DNA of 64,000 nucleotides. Origin: Herbiconiux aconitum. GTDB lineage: Bacteria; Actinomycetota; Actinomycetes; Actinomycetales; Microbacteriaceae. Under the pieces are notes generated by a model. It was not told the origin of the DNA and ran no database searches. It worked only from the letters and a program-made list of their open reading frames with translations. The DNA is taken from assembly GCF_024979235.1 (NCBI RefSeq), contig NZ_JANLCM010000001.1:1364001-1428000 (forward strand), given 5' to 3'. Each line of letters starts with the position of its first letter. Position 1 is the first letter of the stretch. Both the position numbers and the translations under genes were made by a program. Shown one piece after another: positions 17,068 to 26,429 of this stretch.

Positions 17068-17527
17068 GAGTCAAGACGGAGTCGATCTGCCGACGTCACT
17101 GGGCTATCTGCTGAAAGAGGCCTCGAGCGCCCTCCGCGCCGCCATGGAGGCGGTGCTGCGCCCGCTCGGGATGACGGTGACGCACTATTCCTGCCTCGAA
17201 CTGCTCGCACAACGCCCGGGCCTTTCCAACTCCGAGCTCGCGCGGGGAGCCTTCGTGACCCGGCAATCGATGAACGTGCTGCTGCAAACCCTGGAACGAG
17301 ACGGATACGTGACCCGGCCAGAGGAGGCCCGCGTCGGCAAAGTGCTTCCCACGCAGCTCACGCCACGCGGTCGGCGGAGTCTGGCGAAAGCGACCGTCGC
17401 GGTGCGATCCGTCGAGCTCAGGATGCTGGGCAGCCTGACGCAAGACGAGCAGTCGAGCGCGTACGCGATCCTGCAGAGCATGATCCACGCCCTGCGCACC
17501 GGAGACGAGAACGAAGCGCGTTCTTAG
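17066..17527 (+). CDS. MarR family transcriptional regulator
   Basis: A 153-residue winged-helix regulator. The HTH is seen in GMTVTHYSCLELLAQRPGLS and NSELARGAFVTRQSMNVLL, the wing in RPEEARVGKVLPTQLTPRG, and dimerisation helices lie at both ends. It has no recognisable ribosome-binding sequence because an operator occupies that position, so a leaderless transcript is likely. Divergent from the VOC gene, which it probably represses together with itself. Confidence 0.9.
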   Translation: MSQDGVDLPTSLGYLLKEASSALRAAMEAVLRPLGMTVTHYSCLELLAQRPGLSNSELARGAFVTRQSMNVLLQTLERDGYVTRPEEARVGKVLPTQLTPRGRRSLAKATVAVRSVELRMLGSLTQDEQSSAYAILQSMIHALRTGDENEARS

Positions 17528-17562
17528 CGTGCCGCTGCGAGGCGTCCCGATACGATTCCGCC

Positions 17563-18060
17563 ATGGATGCGACCGATCTCGTCAGCTGGCAGACCTTCGC
17601 GTCAGCCTCCGCCGGAACCGCGGGGGCCCTCGCGGGCCTCATCATCGTGGCGATCTCGGTCAACGTGAAGCAGATCCTCGCGGGCTCGGCCCTGCCGGCT
17701 CGCGCCGGCTCCACCATCGCGGCGATCGCCGTCATCCTGGTGTCGGCGTTGGCCATGCTGATCCCGCAGCAATCCCTGGTGAAGCTCGGCATCGTGGTGC
17801 TGGCCTTCGCCGTCATCGCCCTCGGTTTTCAGGCGGACGCGGCGGTGCGGATGCTGCGCAGCCACGACGGCCCGAGCCTCTCCCGCACCATACCCACCAT
17901 CGTTCTCCACGTCGGCCAGCTCTCCGGCGTGCTGGTGGGAAGCATCCTGCTGATCTCGGCCAACCCTGACGGGCTCTTCCACGTGGCCTGGGGCTTCATC
18001 GCGATCTTCATCGTCTCGCTCCTGAACGCCTGGGTCTTGATGGTGGAGATCCTCCGTTAG
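17563..18060 (+). CDS. Small four-helix membrane protein, function unknown
   Basis: A 165-residue protein with four or five hydrophobic segments (for example AGLIIVAISV, AIAVILVSALAMLIP, GVLVGSILLISA and WGFIAIFIVSLLNAWVLMVE) and short polar loops. It starts 35 bp after the MarR gene in the same direction and could be co-transcribed. No catalytic motif is visible and I do not recognise the family; similar proteins are annotated as uncharacterised in actinobacteria. Confidence 0.7.
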   Translation: MDATDLVSWQTFASASAGTAGALAGLIIVAISVNVKQILAGSALPARAGSTIAAIAVILVSALAMLIPQQSLVKLGIVVLAFAVIALGFQADAAVRMLRSHDGPSLSRTIPTIVLHVGQLSGVLVGSILLISANPDGLFHVAWGFIAIFIVSLLNAWVLMVEILR

Positions 18061-18153
18061 TAGCGGGTCAGCCCTCGCCGGGTGACCGTGTAGCGATCCG
18101 CATTAAGGTTCGGGCTCTGCCGGACATGTCTTATGCGAGACGATCGATGAGGG

Positions 18154-18741
18154 GTGGCCGAGGTGGATGAACTGGATGAGGCGCTGGAGCGCGCAGCTCC
18201 CGAGCGATGCCGTGACGATTCCGCGGCGGCCCGCTCCGCGCGAGCTCTTGCCGTCGTCGTGGCGGCGGCTCACCCGCGGCGCAAGAAGCGGTGGGGGATC
18301 GTCGCCGCCGTGGTGAGCATCCTCGTGCTCGGTGGTGGTGCGACCACTGCGGCTGCGACGGGGATGTTCGACTGGTCGTGGAAGAACGCCGACGCGTTGT
18401 CGGTGCAGGAATTCCCGGTGGGTGAAGACCCCGGCGGGCAGGTGTGTTTCATGGCGCTCTGGGCCGAAGCCGACCCGGGCGCTTCGGCAGAACTCAACGC
18501 TGCAGTCGAAAAGGCGCAGTCCTTTCTGCACGCGCACGATTGGTCGGCCCTGGATGCCGACACGAGCAACATCTGGGCGAAGCAGCGCAAGCAGCTCGTC
18601 GCGGACGGATCAGCGACCCCGACGCTGCTGGCATCCCTCACTGCAGCTCAGGTTCAGGGCGACCTCAGCGACGCCGGTCTGATTGCGCCCGGCATGATGA
18701 TCACCTCGCGCGTCGACTGCCGCGATGGAGCCGGCGAGTGA
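18154..18741 (+). CDS. Single-pass membrane protein next to sigma factor (possible anti-sigma-like protein)
   Basis: A 195-residue protein with a short acidic cytoplasmic N-terminus (about 45 residues), one membrane helix (WGIVAAVVSILVLGGGATTA) and an outer domain of about 130 residues with two cysteines. The topology resembles a minimal anti-sigma factor, but no zinc-binding HxxxCxxC motif is present. It starts at GTG 18154 and its stop overlaps the GTG of the sigma factor gene (GTGA), so the two are translationally coupled. The usual order is sigma before anti-sigma, so the assignment is tentative. Confidence 0.65.
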   Translation: MAEVDELDEALERAAPERCRDDSAAARSARALAVVVAAAHPRRKKRWGIVAAVVSILVLGGGATTAAATGMFDWSWKNADALSVQEFPVGEDPGGQVCFMALWAEADPGASAELNAAVEKAQSFLHAHDWSALDADTSNIWAKQRKQLVADGSATPTLLASLTAAQVQGDLSDAGLIAPGMMITSRVDCRDGAGE

Positions 18742-19252
18742 GCAACGAGGCCCACGCCCGCCTCCGCCGGCTCCACGAGCTGCTGGCGGCCGACCTGCTC
18801 AGCTACTTCACCCGGCGGGTCGCGATCAGAGAAGACGCCGCCGATTTCCTGGCCGAGACCTTCGTCACCGCATGGCGACACATCGACCGACTCCCCAAGG
18901 TCGACGAGCCCGCACGCATGTGGATGTTCGTGACCGCGCGGAACGTGCACCTCAACTACCAACGTGGTGCGCGGCCCGCGAGATGCTCGCCGACCGGCTT
19001 CGACTCGACCTCTCGGGCGCCGAAACGACGAGCGGCGTATCCGCAGAGCTCCTTGACGTGCGCGCCTCCGTGCAAGCCCTCCCCGACGGTCAACGCGAAC
19101 TGGTCATGCTCATCCACTGGGAAGGATTCACCCTCCCCGAGGCCGCGCGGATCGTGGGCATCCGGGAATCGACAGCCCGCGGCCGCTACCAACGCGCGCG
19201 CATCACCCTCCATGCGCACCTCAGACCACAAGGAGCAGACGCTCAACTCTGA
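18738..19252 (+). pseudogene. ECF-type sigma-70 family factor with a -1 frameshift
   Basis: Region 2 is read from GTG 18738 (FTRRVAIREDAADFLAETFV then WRHIDRLP and ARMWMFVTARNVHLNYQRGA). Region 4 (SVQALPDGQRELVMLIHWEG then FTLPEAARIVGIRESTARGR) is read in a different frame and ends at 19252. The frames join near 18972-18980, where one base appears to be missing in a GCGCGGCCCGCG run. No slippery heptamer is seen there. The gene is therefore either inactivated or carries a sequencing error; a corrected product would be about 170 residues. It overlaps the upstream membrane-protein gene by GTGA. Confidence 0.75.
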
Positions 19253-19283
19253 CGAGACAGAACGAGCGAGAACCGGGTGTGGT

Positions 19284-20042
19284 TCAGGACGCTGCAGGCA
19301 GGAACATCGTCCATTGTTCTTCGAGTTCGAAGCCCAAGCGCTCGTAGAGGGGGAGGCCGAGCGGGGTCGCGTGCAAGTACGCCGAGCGCGCGCCACGGGC
19401 AACTGCGTCGGTGATCACCGCTTCGGTTGCGAGAGCGCCGAGACCGCGCCGCCGATGGGAGGGCACGACCGCGATGTTGACGAGTCCGACCGTGTCTCCG
19501 GAAACGATGCCGAAGCTGGTGGCCACCGGGACACCCTGATCCTCGACCAGGAACCCGCGCATGCCGGCCGCGCCGAGCACGGCGGGTGAGGCCAGAGGCG
19601 CCAGCAGTGGTCGTGGCGCACCGAAGGCATCGGCGAGAGTGTCGCCGTACGCAGTGTCGCCCGGGTCGACGGCCCTCACGGTGATTCCCTTCGGCAGCGC
19701 GCGCTCGCCGGGTGCCTCACCCAGGTCGCGGCCGAGAAGGGGAAGCGGCACAGCCATCGTCAACCCGCGCTCGGTTGCGGCCTCGACGATGGCGGCGGAT
19801 GGGGTCGTTCGCACTTGCAGCGACCAGGGCCCGGTGACCTCGTATGCTGCCACAGCCGCGGCGACGACTGTCGGATCGGGATCGCGGTCAAGTGCGAGCA
19901 CCCCGTTGAGGTTCGGAATCGGCACACCACTGGTGAGGGTGAAGATTCCCGGCGTAGCTGCGGATGCGGTACCTCCGAGGGCTGAAGCGAGTCGAGTCAG
20001 GGCGTCGCGCCAGGCGTCGACGAAGAAGTCACGGGAGGTCAT
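19284..20042 (-). CDS. GNAT family N-acetyltransferase
   Basis: A 252-residue protein with a poorly conserved N-terminal half and a clear GNAT domain in about residues 125-250. The acetyl-CoA-binding segment is VVPSHRRRGLGALATEAVI, followed by GARSAYLHATPLGLPLYERLGF. The substrate is not predictable. It stands alone, converging on the sigma factor gene and diverging from the SDR at 20201. Confidence 0.85.
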   Translation of the reverse strand: MTSRDFFVDAWRDALTRLASALGGTASAATPGIFTLTSGVPIPNLNGVLALDRDPDPTVVAAAVAAYEVTGPWSLQVRTTPSAAIVEAATERGLTMAVPLPLLGRDLGEAPGERALPKGITVRAVDPGDTAYGDTLADAFGAPRPLLAPLASPAVLGAAGMRGFLVEDQGVPVATSFGIVSGDTVGLVNIAVVPSHRRRGLGALATEAVITDAVARGARSAYLHATPLGLPLYERLGFELEEQWTMFLPAAS

Positions 20043-20165
20043 CCCGCAATCCTAGGAAAGCCCACCTGGGAACATCTCGCTCAGCCTCGAACCGCTACCG
20101 GTAGAGGGGCTCGTTACTGGGGTGCTTCATAGATTCGGGGGGAGACCGCACCTGGTCAGATGGTG

Positions 20166-20175
20166 ACTGATCAGT
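20166..20175. promoter_or_regulatory. Small perfect palindrome before the SDR gene
   Basis: ACTGATCAGT, 25 bp before the ATG at 20201. A second perfect 10-bp palindrome, CTACCGGTAG, lies at 20095-20104. Either could be a regulator site, but 10-bp palindromes occur by chance. Confidence 0.25.
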
Positions 20176-20200
20176 GCTACAACGAAAGGAACACCGGACC

Positions 20201-21130
20201 ATGTCACCACGAATCACCACCCCCTTCGATTCCCGCTCGACCGCCGATGAGGTCAGCGCCGGCGTGGATTTGACCGGCAAACGAACCATCGTCACGGGAG
20301 GCGCCTCCGGCATCGGAATAGCGACCACCACCACCCTTGCCCGGCGCGGTGCGACGATCACCATCGCGGTGAGAAATGTCGACGTGGGCCGCGACGTCGC
20401 ACAACGCATCGCAGCAGAAACAGGTAACGACAAGATCGACGTTCGCGAACTCGAACTCACAGAACCCGACTCCGTGCGCCGATTCATCCGGAACTGGAAC
20501 GAACCTCTCCACCTCCTCATCAACAATGCTGGAGTCATGGCGATCCAGGACCGGTCGCTGGCCCAGACCTGGGAAACGCAGTTCGCAACCAATCATCTCG
20601 GCCACTTCGCGCTCGCAACCGGGTTGCACGACTCGCTGGCCTCGGCCAACGGGGCTCGCGTCGTTTCGGTCAGCTCGTCAGCCCACCTGTTCTCTCCCGT
20701 CGTCTTCGACGACATCAACTTCAACTTCCGTCCTTACGACCCCCGGTTGGCCTACGGCCAGTCCAAGACGGCCGTGATTCTCTTCGGCGTCGGCGCGCGC
20801 CTGCGGTGGGCGCACGACGGCATCACGGTGAACACGCTGAATCCGGGAGCCATCGCCACACCCCTCCAGCGTCACGTGGGCGGCACGCTCGCCACCCCCG
20901 AAGATCAGCAGAAGACAGCAGAACAGGGCGCCGCCACAACCCTCCTCCTCGCGACATCCCCGCTTCTGGACGGAATCAGCGGACGCTACTTCAACGACAA
21001 CCAGGAAGCGGAAGTCACCGACCACCGACCCGAGGATCTGACGATCTTCTCCACCAAAGTCGCGAATTACGCGCTCGACGAAGACAACGCCGATCGGCTC
21101 TGGCAGATCAGCCAGAGTGCCGTCGACTAG
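20201..21130 (+). CDS. SDR family protein, retinol-dehydrogenase-like
   Basis: A 309-residue SDR with an N-terminal extension before the nucleotide-binding loop (VTGGASGIGIATTTTLARRG), then NNAGVMA, TNHLGHFALATGL, a catalytic Ser in SVSSSAHL, and YGQSK as the YxxxK pair. It has the longer C-terminal region of the WW-oxidoreductase/retinol dehydrogenase-like group. ATG 20201 is chosen with GAAAGGA before it. It is followed 20 bp later by the HIBADH-like gene in the same direction, so the two probably form an operon. Confidence 0.88.
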   Translation: MSPRITTPFDSRSTADEVSAGVDLTGKRTIVTGGASGIGIATTTTLARRGATITIAVRNVDVGRDVAQRIAAETGNDKIDVRELELTEPDSVRRFIRNWNEPLHLLINNAGVMAIQDRSLAQTWETQFATNHLGHFALATGLHDSLASANGARVVSVSSSAHLFSPVVFDDINFNFRPYDPRLAYGQSKTAVILFGVGARLRWAHDGITVNTLNPGAIATPLQRHVGGTLATPEDQQKTAEQGAATTLLLATSPLLDGISGRYFNDNQEAEVTDHRPEDLTIFSTKVANYALDEDNADRLWQISQSAVD

Positions 21131-21150
21131 CACCACGAAAGGATGCTGAC

Positions 21151-21984
21151 ATGTCTGAACAACCCACCATCGGCTGGATCGGTCTGGGTGACCAAGGCGG
21201 GCCCATCGCCCGAGCCATCGCCGAAGGCGGTTACCCCCTCCACGTCTGGTCGCGCAGCGGCCGCTTCGCCGCCCTCGAGGGCGTTCCTTACACGCCGCAC
21301 GCCACGCCCGCCGAGCTGGGCGCCGTCAGCGACATCGTGGGTCTGTGCCTGAGCGAAGACAAGGACAACACCGAGGTGCTGACCGGGGGCGGACTCCTCG
21401 ATGCTCTCAACCCCGGAACCGTCTTGATCAACTTCGGCACGGGTCTCCCCGCCGCAGCCGTGGAGTTGACCCGCTTGGCCGCAGCACGCGACGTGCGCGT
21501 TGTCGACGCCCCGGTCAGTGGGGGTCACGCCGGAGCCGTTGAGAAACAACTCACGACCATCGTCGGCGGCGACCCCGAAGTCGTCGAGAAGCTGCGCCCG
21601 GTCTTGGAGACGTTCTCAGCCACGATCGCCTACATGGGAGGTGCTGGCGCGGGCCAGGTCGGCAAGCTGATCAACAATGCCATGCTGATGGCCAATCAGA
21701 AGAACATCAGCGACCTGCTCGACCTCGCCGTCGCTGAGCACGTGGACATCGACGCTCTCGTCGATGTGCTGCGCAACGGCACCGCCTCCAGCAGAGCCCT
21801 CCAGTCGCTCGGTTCCGCGATCACGACCGAGAACGCCGAGCATCTCAGCACACTGCAGCTGATCGACATGGACATCTTCCGCGAGGCCTTCGACGGCCAC
21901 GGACCAACCGTCGGGGTCATCACCGAGCGCGCCATCAGCGGCGCCGAAGACCTGCCCAAACTCGCCGCCCTCATCACCCGCTAG
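21151..21984 (+). CDS. NAD(P)-dependent oxidoreductase of the 3-hydroxyisobutyrate dehydrogenase-like family
   Basis: A 277-residue beta-hydroxyacid-dehydrogenase-fold protein. The Rossmann motif is IGWIGLGDQGGPIARAIAE, the substrate-binding loop is DAPVSGGHAGA, and the catalytic lysine region is GAGQVGKLINNAM. ATG 21151 follows GAAAGGA. Members oxidise 3-hydroxy acids or act as imine or succinic semialdehyde reductases; the substrate is unknown. Probably co-transcribed with the preceding SDR gene. Confidence 0.88.
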   Translation: MSEQPTIGWIGLGDQGGPIARAIAEGGYPLHVWSRSGRFAALEGVPYTPHATPAELGAVSDIVGLCLSEDKDNTEVLTGGGLLDALNPGTVLINFGTGLPAAAVELTRLAAARDVRVVDAPVSGGHAGAVEKQLTTIVGGDPEVVEKLRPVLETFSATIAYMGGAGAGQVGKLINNAMLMANQKNISDLLDLAVAEHVDIDALVDVLRNGTASSRALQSLGSAITTENAEHLSTLQLIDMDIFREAFDGHGPTVGVITERAISGAEDLPKLAALITR

Positions 21985-22136
21985 CAGCACCTCCGCAGCT
22001 GCGGAAGACACCAGGGACTTCGGCCAGTCGCGTTCGGCCCTTGAGGGTTGTGGTGCACAGAGAACTTCGTTATGAATGGCCCTTATCCGGCACCGAAGGA
22101 CGGGTAAGCCATGTTCGGGTTGTATGGGTTCGCGCG

Positions 22137-24881
22137 ATGACTGAGCCACCGCTCATCGGTCGCGAGCCTGAATGCCAGCTGTTGGACGCGCTCGTGGAGT
22201 CTGTCAGCACTGGCCTCAGCGGATCGCTCGTCTTCCTCGGGGAGCCCGGTGTGGGCAAGACGCGCCTGCTCGAACATCTCACGGAGTCGCCGGCGCAGAT
22301 CATCCGTCTGGTGGGCATCGAATCGGAGTTCAGCATCGGCTTCGGAGCTCTCCACCGACTCCTCCTGCCTTTTCGGGAACACTTCGCTGATGTGCCGGTG
22401 CCGCAGCACAACGCTCTGCTCACGACGTTCGGTGCTCTCGACGAGCCGCCTCCGCCGAGATTCGTGCTCGGGCTGGCGGCTCTGAGCGTTCTGGCTGCAG
22501 CAGCGCGGGCCGGTCCGCTGATCTGTGTCATCGACGACGCCCAGTGGTTGGATCAGGAATCGCTCGAGGTTCTGAGCTTCGTGGCGCGGCGGGTCTACGC
22601 AGACAGCTTGGGATTCGTGTTCGCGGGGCGGGAGCACTACGACGCTCTCGAGGCACTCCACGGGCTCCCTACTCATCATGTGCTGGGGCTGGCGCGGAAA
22701 GCGTCACACTCTCTGCTCCAATCTGTGCGACCCGGCGCGGTGAGTTCGTCGGTCGCAGCGCGCATCGTCGCAGAGACCGACGGGAACCCGCTCGCGATGC
22801 TGGAACTGCTCAACCAGCTGACATCGGAGCAGCTCGCCGGCAGACTTCCGCTCCCGCAGCAACTCCCCACCGGGCGCGGGCTCACCGCACACTTCCTACG
22901 TCAGCTCGAAGTGCTGTCGCCGGAGACCCGGTCGTTGCTGGTCTTGGCTTCTGCGATGTCGACGGACGATCCGTCCACATTGTGGCGTGCCGCCGCGTTG
23001 CTCGGGATACCGCACGATGCGGCAGACGGCGCTCACGACCTCGATGTCTTGTCCATCGGCGACACGGTGACGTTCCGTCATCCACTGATTCGATCGGCCG
23101 TCTACCACGCGGCAGAACCTCGGCAACGGCGGCTGGCACACAGCGTGATGGCGACGATCGCCGAGATGGACGACCACGCCGACCTCGCTGCATGGCACCG
23201 GGCGGCTGCCACCAGTGCCCCCGATGAGGATGTCGCCGCCGATCTCGAACGATCCGCGGAACGCGCCGAACGCCGCGGGGGTCAGCTGGCTCGGGCACGG
23301 TTCCTCGCACGAGCGGCCGAACTCTCTCCCGCACCGGAAGAGCGCAGCGACCGGATGTTCGGAGCTGCGGAGGCCTATCTCGCGGCCGGCGACGGCATCC
23401 TCGCGGAGGCGCTGCTCGACAAAGTCGCTCCCCGGCTGGAAGCGGATGGAAGACACGTCGACGTTCAACGGATGCGCGCGCTGCTGGCGATGTTCCACCA
23501 TCGTCACCGAGATGCCTGGACGATTCTGCTGGAAGCGATCGGCAGCGCCGACCCGTTCGACGAAGACCTCATCCGGGGCATGATGTTCGAGGCGCTCCGC
23601 GCCGCTTTGGGCGCCCGAGACGACACCGACCGCGTGACCGCCGAGGAGATCGCCCGTACGGTCATCGATTATCTGCGCGACAAGGAGCCGCCGGTTTCCG
23701 CGCGGGACATGTTGCTCGAGGGGCTTGCGAGCCGGTTCGCACTCGGGTACTCGCAGGCAGTGCCCCTCCTTCGAGACTCCGTCAGGGCTCTCTTCGCTGA
23801 CGGGAACGAGCCGTTGGATGCTCATTCATCGCCTGTAGCGGGCTGGTTCGCTGCCGACGAGATCTGGGACGACGACGGTCGACGGGCGCTCTTCGAGCGA
23901 GGGGTCGAGGCAGGACGCCGGCACGGGGTGCTGAGCGTTCTGCAAGTCTCTTTGGCTGGACAGTGCGTTTCTCACTGCTGGGCAGGGGAGATGGCTGCAG
24001 CAGAACGAAGCTGCTTCGAAGCCGTTGAGATCACGGCGCTCATGGGTCTTCCTCGACCCGTCGGGCTCGGGCCCGCGATTCATCTGCGGGCCTGGCAGGG
24101 GCGGGAGCAGGAGTGCCGGGAGCACGCACGTGAGGCTGCTGCCTGGGGTGCGCAGTGGGGTTCGCTCTATCTCGAGATGTACGCCTGGTCGGGCCTGACT
24201 GTGTTGGAGATGGGACTGGGCAACTACACCGAGGCGCTGGGCCTCGCGCTCGCGATCTCCGAGAGGGACACACTCGGTTTCGGCAGCACCATTCTTCCGG
24301 AGGTCGTCGAAGCAGCCACTCGAGCAGGCGAGCCGGAGGCGGCGGCCACAGCACTGGCGAAGCTCGAAGAACGGGCTGAGGCGAGCGCGACGCCCTGGGC
24401 TCTCGGGATGCTCGCCCGCTCTCGGGCGATCCTGGCCCATGATTCCGACGCGGAACGCCTCTATCTCAGGTCGATCGAGCTCCTTCTCCAGACCTCGCTT
24501 CGGGTCGAGGTCGCCAGAACGCAGCTTCTTTACGGCCAGTGGCTTCGCCGTCAGAGACGACGGCGCGACGCGCAGGTGCAGCTGTCCACCGCCCACCACT
24601 TCTTCGAGACGACGGGTGTCGGCGCATTCGCCGCCCGTGCCGGCTCCGAACTTCTGGCGACCGGCCTGAAAACGGTGCAGGTGACGGGTCGGGGCAGAGC
24701 CGATCCAGGACTCACCCCGCAAGAAGCGCAGGTGGCTCGCCTCGCTGCCACCGGCGCAACGAACTCGGAGATCGCGGTTCAGATGTTCCTCACCACATCG
24801 ACGGTCGAATATCACCTGAGCAAAGTGTTCAAGAAGTTGAACATCACCTCTCGGAGGCAGTTGGGTCACGTCATGCAGTGA
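22137..24881 (+). CDS. Large LuxR-family (LAL) regulator with AAA ATPase domain, copy 1
   Basis: A 914-residue LAL-type regulator. The N-terminus has Walker A GEPGVGKT (residues 35-42) and Walker B LICVIDDAQWLD in an AAA/NACHT-like ATPase of about 300 residues. A long helical, TPR-like middle region follows. The C-terminal LuxR HTH (about residues 855-912) reads LTPQEAQVARLAATGATNSE and VEYHLSKVFKKLNITSRRQL. It should activate transcription upon ligand and ATP binding. A paralogue begins at 62878. Both copies sit beside an alpha/beta hydrolase gene whose promoter carries the same 26-bp element, so these hydrolases are likely targets. ATG 22137 starts the conserved MTEPPLIGRE segment. Confidence 0.9.
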   Translation: MTEPPLIGREPECQLLDALVESVSTGLSGSLVFLGEPGVGKTRLLEHLTESPAQIIRLVGIESEFSIGFGALHRLLLPFREHFADVPVPQHNALLTTFGALDEPPPPRFVLGLAALSVLAAAARAGPLICVIDDAQWLDQESLEVLSFVARRVYADSLGFVFAGREHYDALEALHGLPTHHVLGLARKASHSLLQSVRPGAVSSSVAARIVAETDGNPLAMLELLNQLTSEQLAGRLPLPQQLPTGRGLTAHFLRQLEVLSPETRSLLVLASAMSTDDPSTLWRAAALLGIPHDAADGAHDLDVLSIGDTVTFRHPLIRSAVYHAAEPRQRRLAHSVMATIAEMDDHADLAAWHRAAATSAPDEDVAADLERSAERAERRGGQLARARFLARAAELSPAPEERSDRMFGAAEAYLAAGDGILAEALLDKVAPRLEADGRHVDVQRMRALLAMFHHRHRDAWTILLEAIGSADPFDEDLIRGMMFEALRAALGARDDTDRVTAEEIARTVIDYLRDKEPPVSARDMLLEGLASRFALGYSQAVPLLRDSVRALFADGNEPLDAHSSPVAGWFAADEIWDDDGRRALFERGVEAGRRHGVLSVLQVSLAGQCVSHCWAGEMAAAERSCFEAVEITALMGLPRPVGLGPAIHLRAWQGREQECREHAREAAAWGAQWGSLYLEMYAWSGLTVLEMGLGNYTEALGLALAISERDTLGFGSTILPEVVEAATRAGEPEAAATALAKLEERAEASATPWALGMLARSRAILAHDSDAERLYLRSIELLLQTSLRVEVARTQLLYGQWLRRQRRRRDAQVQLSTAHHFFETTGVGAFAARAGSELLATGLKTVQVTGRGRADPGLTPQEAQVARLAATGATNSEIAVQMFLTTSTVEYHLSKVFKKLNITSRRQLGHVMQ

Positions 24882-24911
24882 CGCGCCCCTGAGCCACGTG
24901 TTCCGCGATCG

Positions 24912-25751
24912 CTACGAGGGGTCTTCGAGGAATCGCAGGATCTCCTGATTGACCTCTGCGGTGTGGGTGACGGGGTTGATGTGGGGACCGCCGTCGATTT
25001 CGACGTAGCGGGCCGCCGGGAGAGCTGCGTGTGCTCTGGCCCCCTGCCCGTCGATGGACAGGATGCGGTCGGCCGTGCCATGCATGATCAGCGCCGGCAC
25101 GTCGAACCGTTCGAGATCGGCGGTGAAATCCTCGAGCCACCCCCGCGGGCACGCCCAAGTCGCGTACGGCGACGCATCCGCGCCGGCCGACCACATCGCT
25201 CGCACGGTGTCTTCGCTGACGAGGGTGCCCTGATAGTCGTCGAGGTTGAGGAAGTTGCCCATCATGCCGGTGAGCCAGGCGAAGCGGTCGTCGAGGATGG
25301 CCTGCTGGACTCCTTCGACCCCTGCCTCGTCGACACCTTTCGGGTTGTCGTCGCTGTGTGCGAACGTCGGGGTCAGGCTTTCGATCAGCACGGCGCTGCG
25401 GAGCCGTTCCGTGCCGAACCGGCCGATGTATCTCGCCACTTCGCCGGTGCCGAGGGAGAAGCCCACGAGTGTGACGTCGCGCAGATCCAGCTTCCGAAGC
25501 ACGACGTCGACGTCGGCGCTGAGCGTGTCGAAATCGTAGCCGGTGATCGGGGCGCTCGAGCGGCCGAACCCGCGTCGGTCGATGCGGATGACGCGATACC
25601 CGGCATCCAGCAGGGGATGCAGCTGGGGCTCCCACGAGCGGGCATCGAACGGCCAGCCGGCCAGAAGGACCACGGGGCGACCGGTGCCCTGGTCCTCGTA
25701 ATACAACTCGATGGGTGCCGAGTTCTCTTCTCCGACGGTGATGGTGGTCAT
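24912..25751 (-). CDS. Alpha/beta hydrolase (chloroperoxidase-like)
   Basis: A 279-residue alpha/beta-fold hydrolase. The oxyanion region is LLAGWPFDARSW, the nucleophile elbow GFSLG (Ser), the acid lies in MHGTADRILSID, and the His in GGPHINPVTH. RIDRRGFGRS is the usual strand after the oxyanion loop. The pattern matches cofactor-free haloperoxidase/arylesterase-type enzymes. It has no signal peptide. It converges on the LAL gene (30-bp gap). An AAAGGAG ribosome-binding sequence precedes the ATG. The 26-bp element shared with the hydrolase at 61782 lies 74-99 bp upstream of its start. Confidence 0.9.
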   Translation of the reverse strand: MTTITVGEENSAPIELYYEDQGTGRPVVLLAGWPFDARSWEPQLHPLLDAGYRVIRIDRRGFGRSSAPITGYDFDTLSADVDVVLRKLDLRDVTLVGFSLGTGEVARYIGRFGTERLRSAVLIESLTPTFAHSDDNPKGVDEAGVEGVQQAILDDRFAWLTGMMGNFLNLDDYQGTLVSEDTVRAMWSAGADASPYATWACPRGWLEDFTADLERFDVPALIMHGTADRILSIDGQGARAHAALPAARYVEIDGGPHINPVTHTAEVNQEILRFLEDPS

Positions 25752-25824
25752 CAGTGCTCCTTTGCTGGAACTCCTCTTCGAGTCCGGATGTCTCGCAATA
25801 GCACCACGTTGCGCCCACGGCCGA

Positions 25825-25850
25825 ATCCTGGAGACACCCCAGTGTCAAGC
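25825..25850 (-). promoter_or_regulatory. 26-bp element shared by two hydrolase promoters, copy 1
   Basis: On the + strand it reads ATCCNGGANANACCCCAGT followed by NTCNNGC, with inner symmetry GACAC-CCCA-GTGTC. It matches 62769-62794 at 20 of 26 positions. Both copies lie 64-99 bp upstream of an alpha/beta hydrolase start, beside a LAL-type regulator gene. It is probably a LAL activator site. Confidence 0.55.
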
Positions 25851-25918
25851 GAGGGAGGGCCCGATGGTGAAAGGGTGGGTGCTCGCCGACGTTCGCAGGC
25901 GTTCGTCGCGTTCGGTCG

Positions 25919-26395
25919 TCAGTCGATGCGGAAGATCGCTTCGATCTCGGTCGCGATGCCGAAAGGCAACGAGCTCACGCCGATCGCGGAACGCGCATGG
26001 AGGCCGGCATCGCCGAAGAGCTGGATCAGGAGTTCGCTCGCGCCGTCGGCGACGAGGTGGTGCTCTGAGAAGTCGTCTGTCGCGTTCACCAGCACCAGGA
26101 GTTTCACGACCTCGATCACGCGATCGAGCTCGCCGATCTCAGCCTTCACCGAGGCCAGCAGCGACAACATCGTCAGCGCTGCAGCAGCCTTTCCCTGCTC
26201 GACCGAGTAATCGCGGCCAAGTTTTCCGGTGAACACCGCCGATCCGTCGCGAAGTGGCCCGTGCCCGGAGACGTAGGCCATGTCGCCGGCGACCTTGACG
26301 GCCACGTATGTTGCGGCGGGCGCGCTGATCGCGGGGAGCGCCTTGCCTGCCTTCGAGAGGATGTCTTCGGGCCTGTCGATGGGGTCGCTGAGCAT
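25919..26395 (-). CDS. RidA (YjgF/YER057c/UK114) family protein
   Basis: A 158-residue member of the RidA fold: ATYVAVKVAGDMAYVSGHGP, then LGRDYSVEQGKAAAALTMLS, DRVIEVVKLLVLVNATDDF and a C-terminal ARSAIGVSSLPFGIATEIEA. The classic catalytic Arg of enamine-deaminating RidA would sit in the last segment; here the motif is SAIGVSSLPFG, without an obvious equivalent, so the enzyme activity may differ. ATG 26395 follows AAAGGGA. It lies downstream of a secreted hydrolase gene, from which a strong stem-loop separates it. Confidence 0.82.
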   Translation of the reverse strand: MLSDPIDRPEDILSKAGKALPAISAPAATYVAVKVAGDMAYVSGHGPLRDGSAVFTGKLGRDYSVEQGKAAAALTMLSLLASVKAEIGELDRVIEVVKLLVLVNATDDFSEHHLVADGASELLIQLFGDAGLHARSAIGVSSLPFGIATEIEAIFRID

Positions 26396-26429
26396 TGTGG
26401 TTCCCTTTCGTCGCATTGCGAAGTCGATG

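Noticed and set aside
18960..18990. Programmed -1 ribosomal frameshift in the sigma factor gene
   Set aside because: There is no slippery heptamer or evident downstream pseudoknot; a base loss or sequencing error is simpler.
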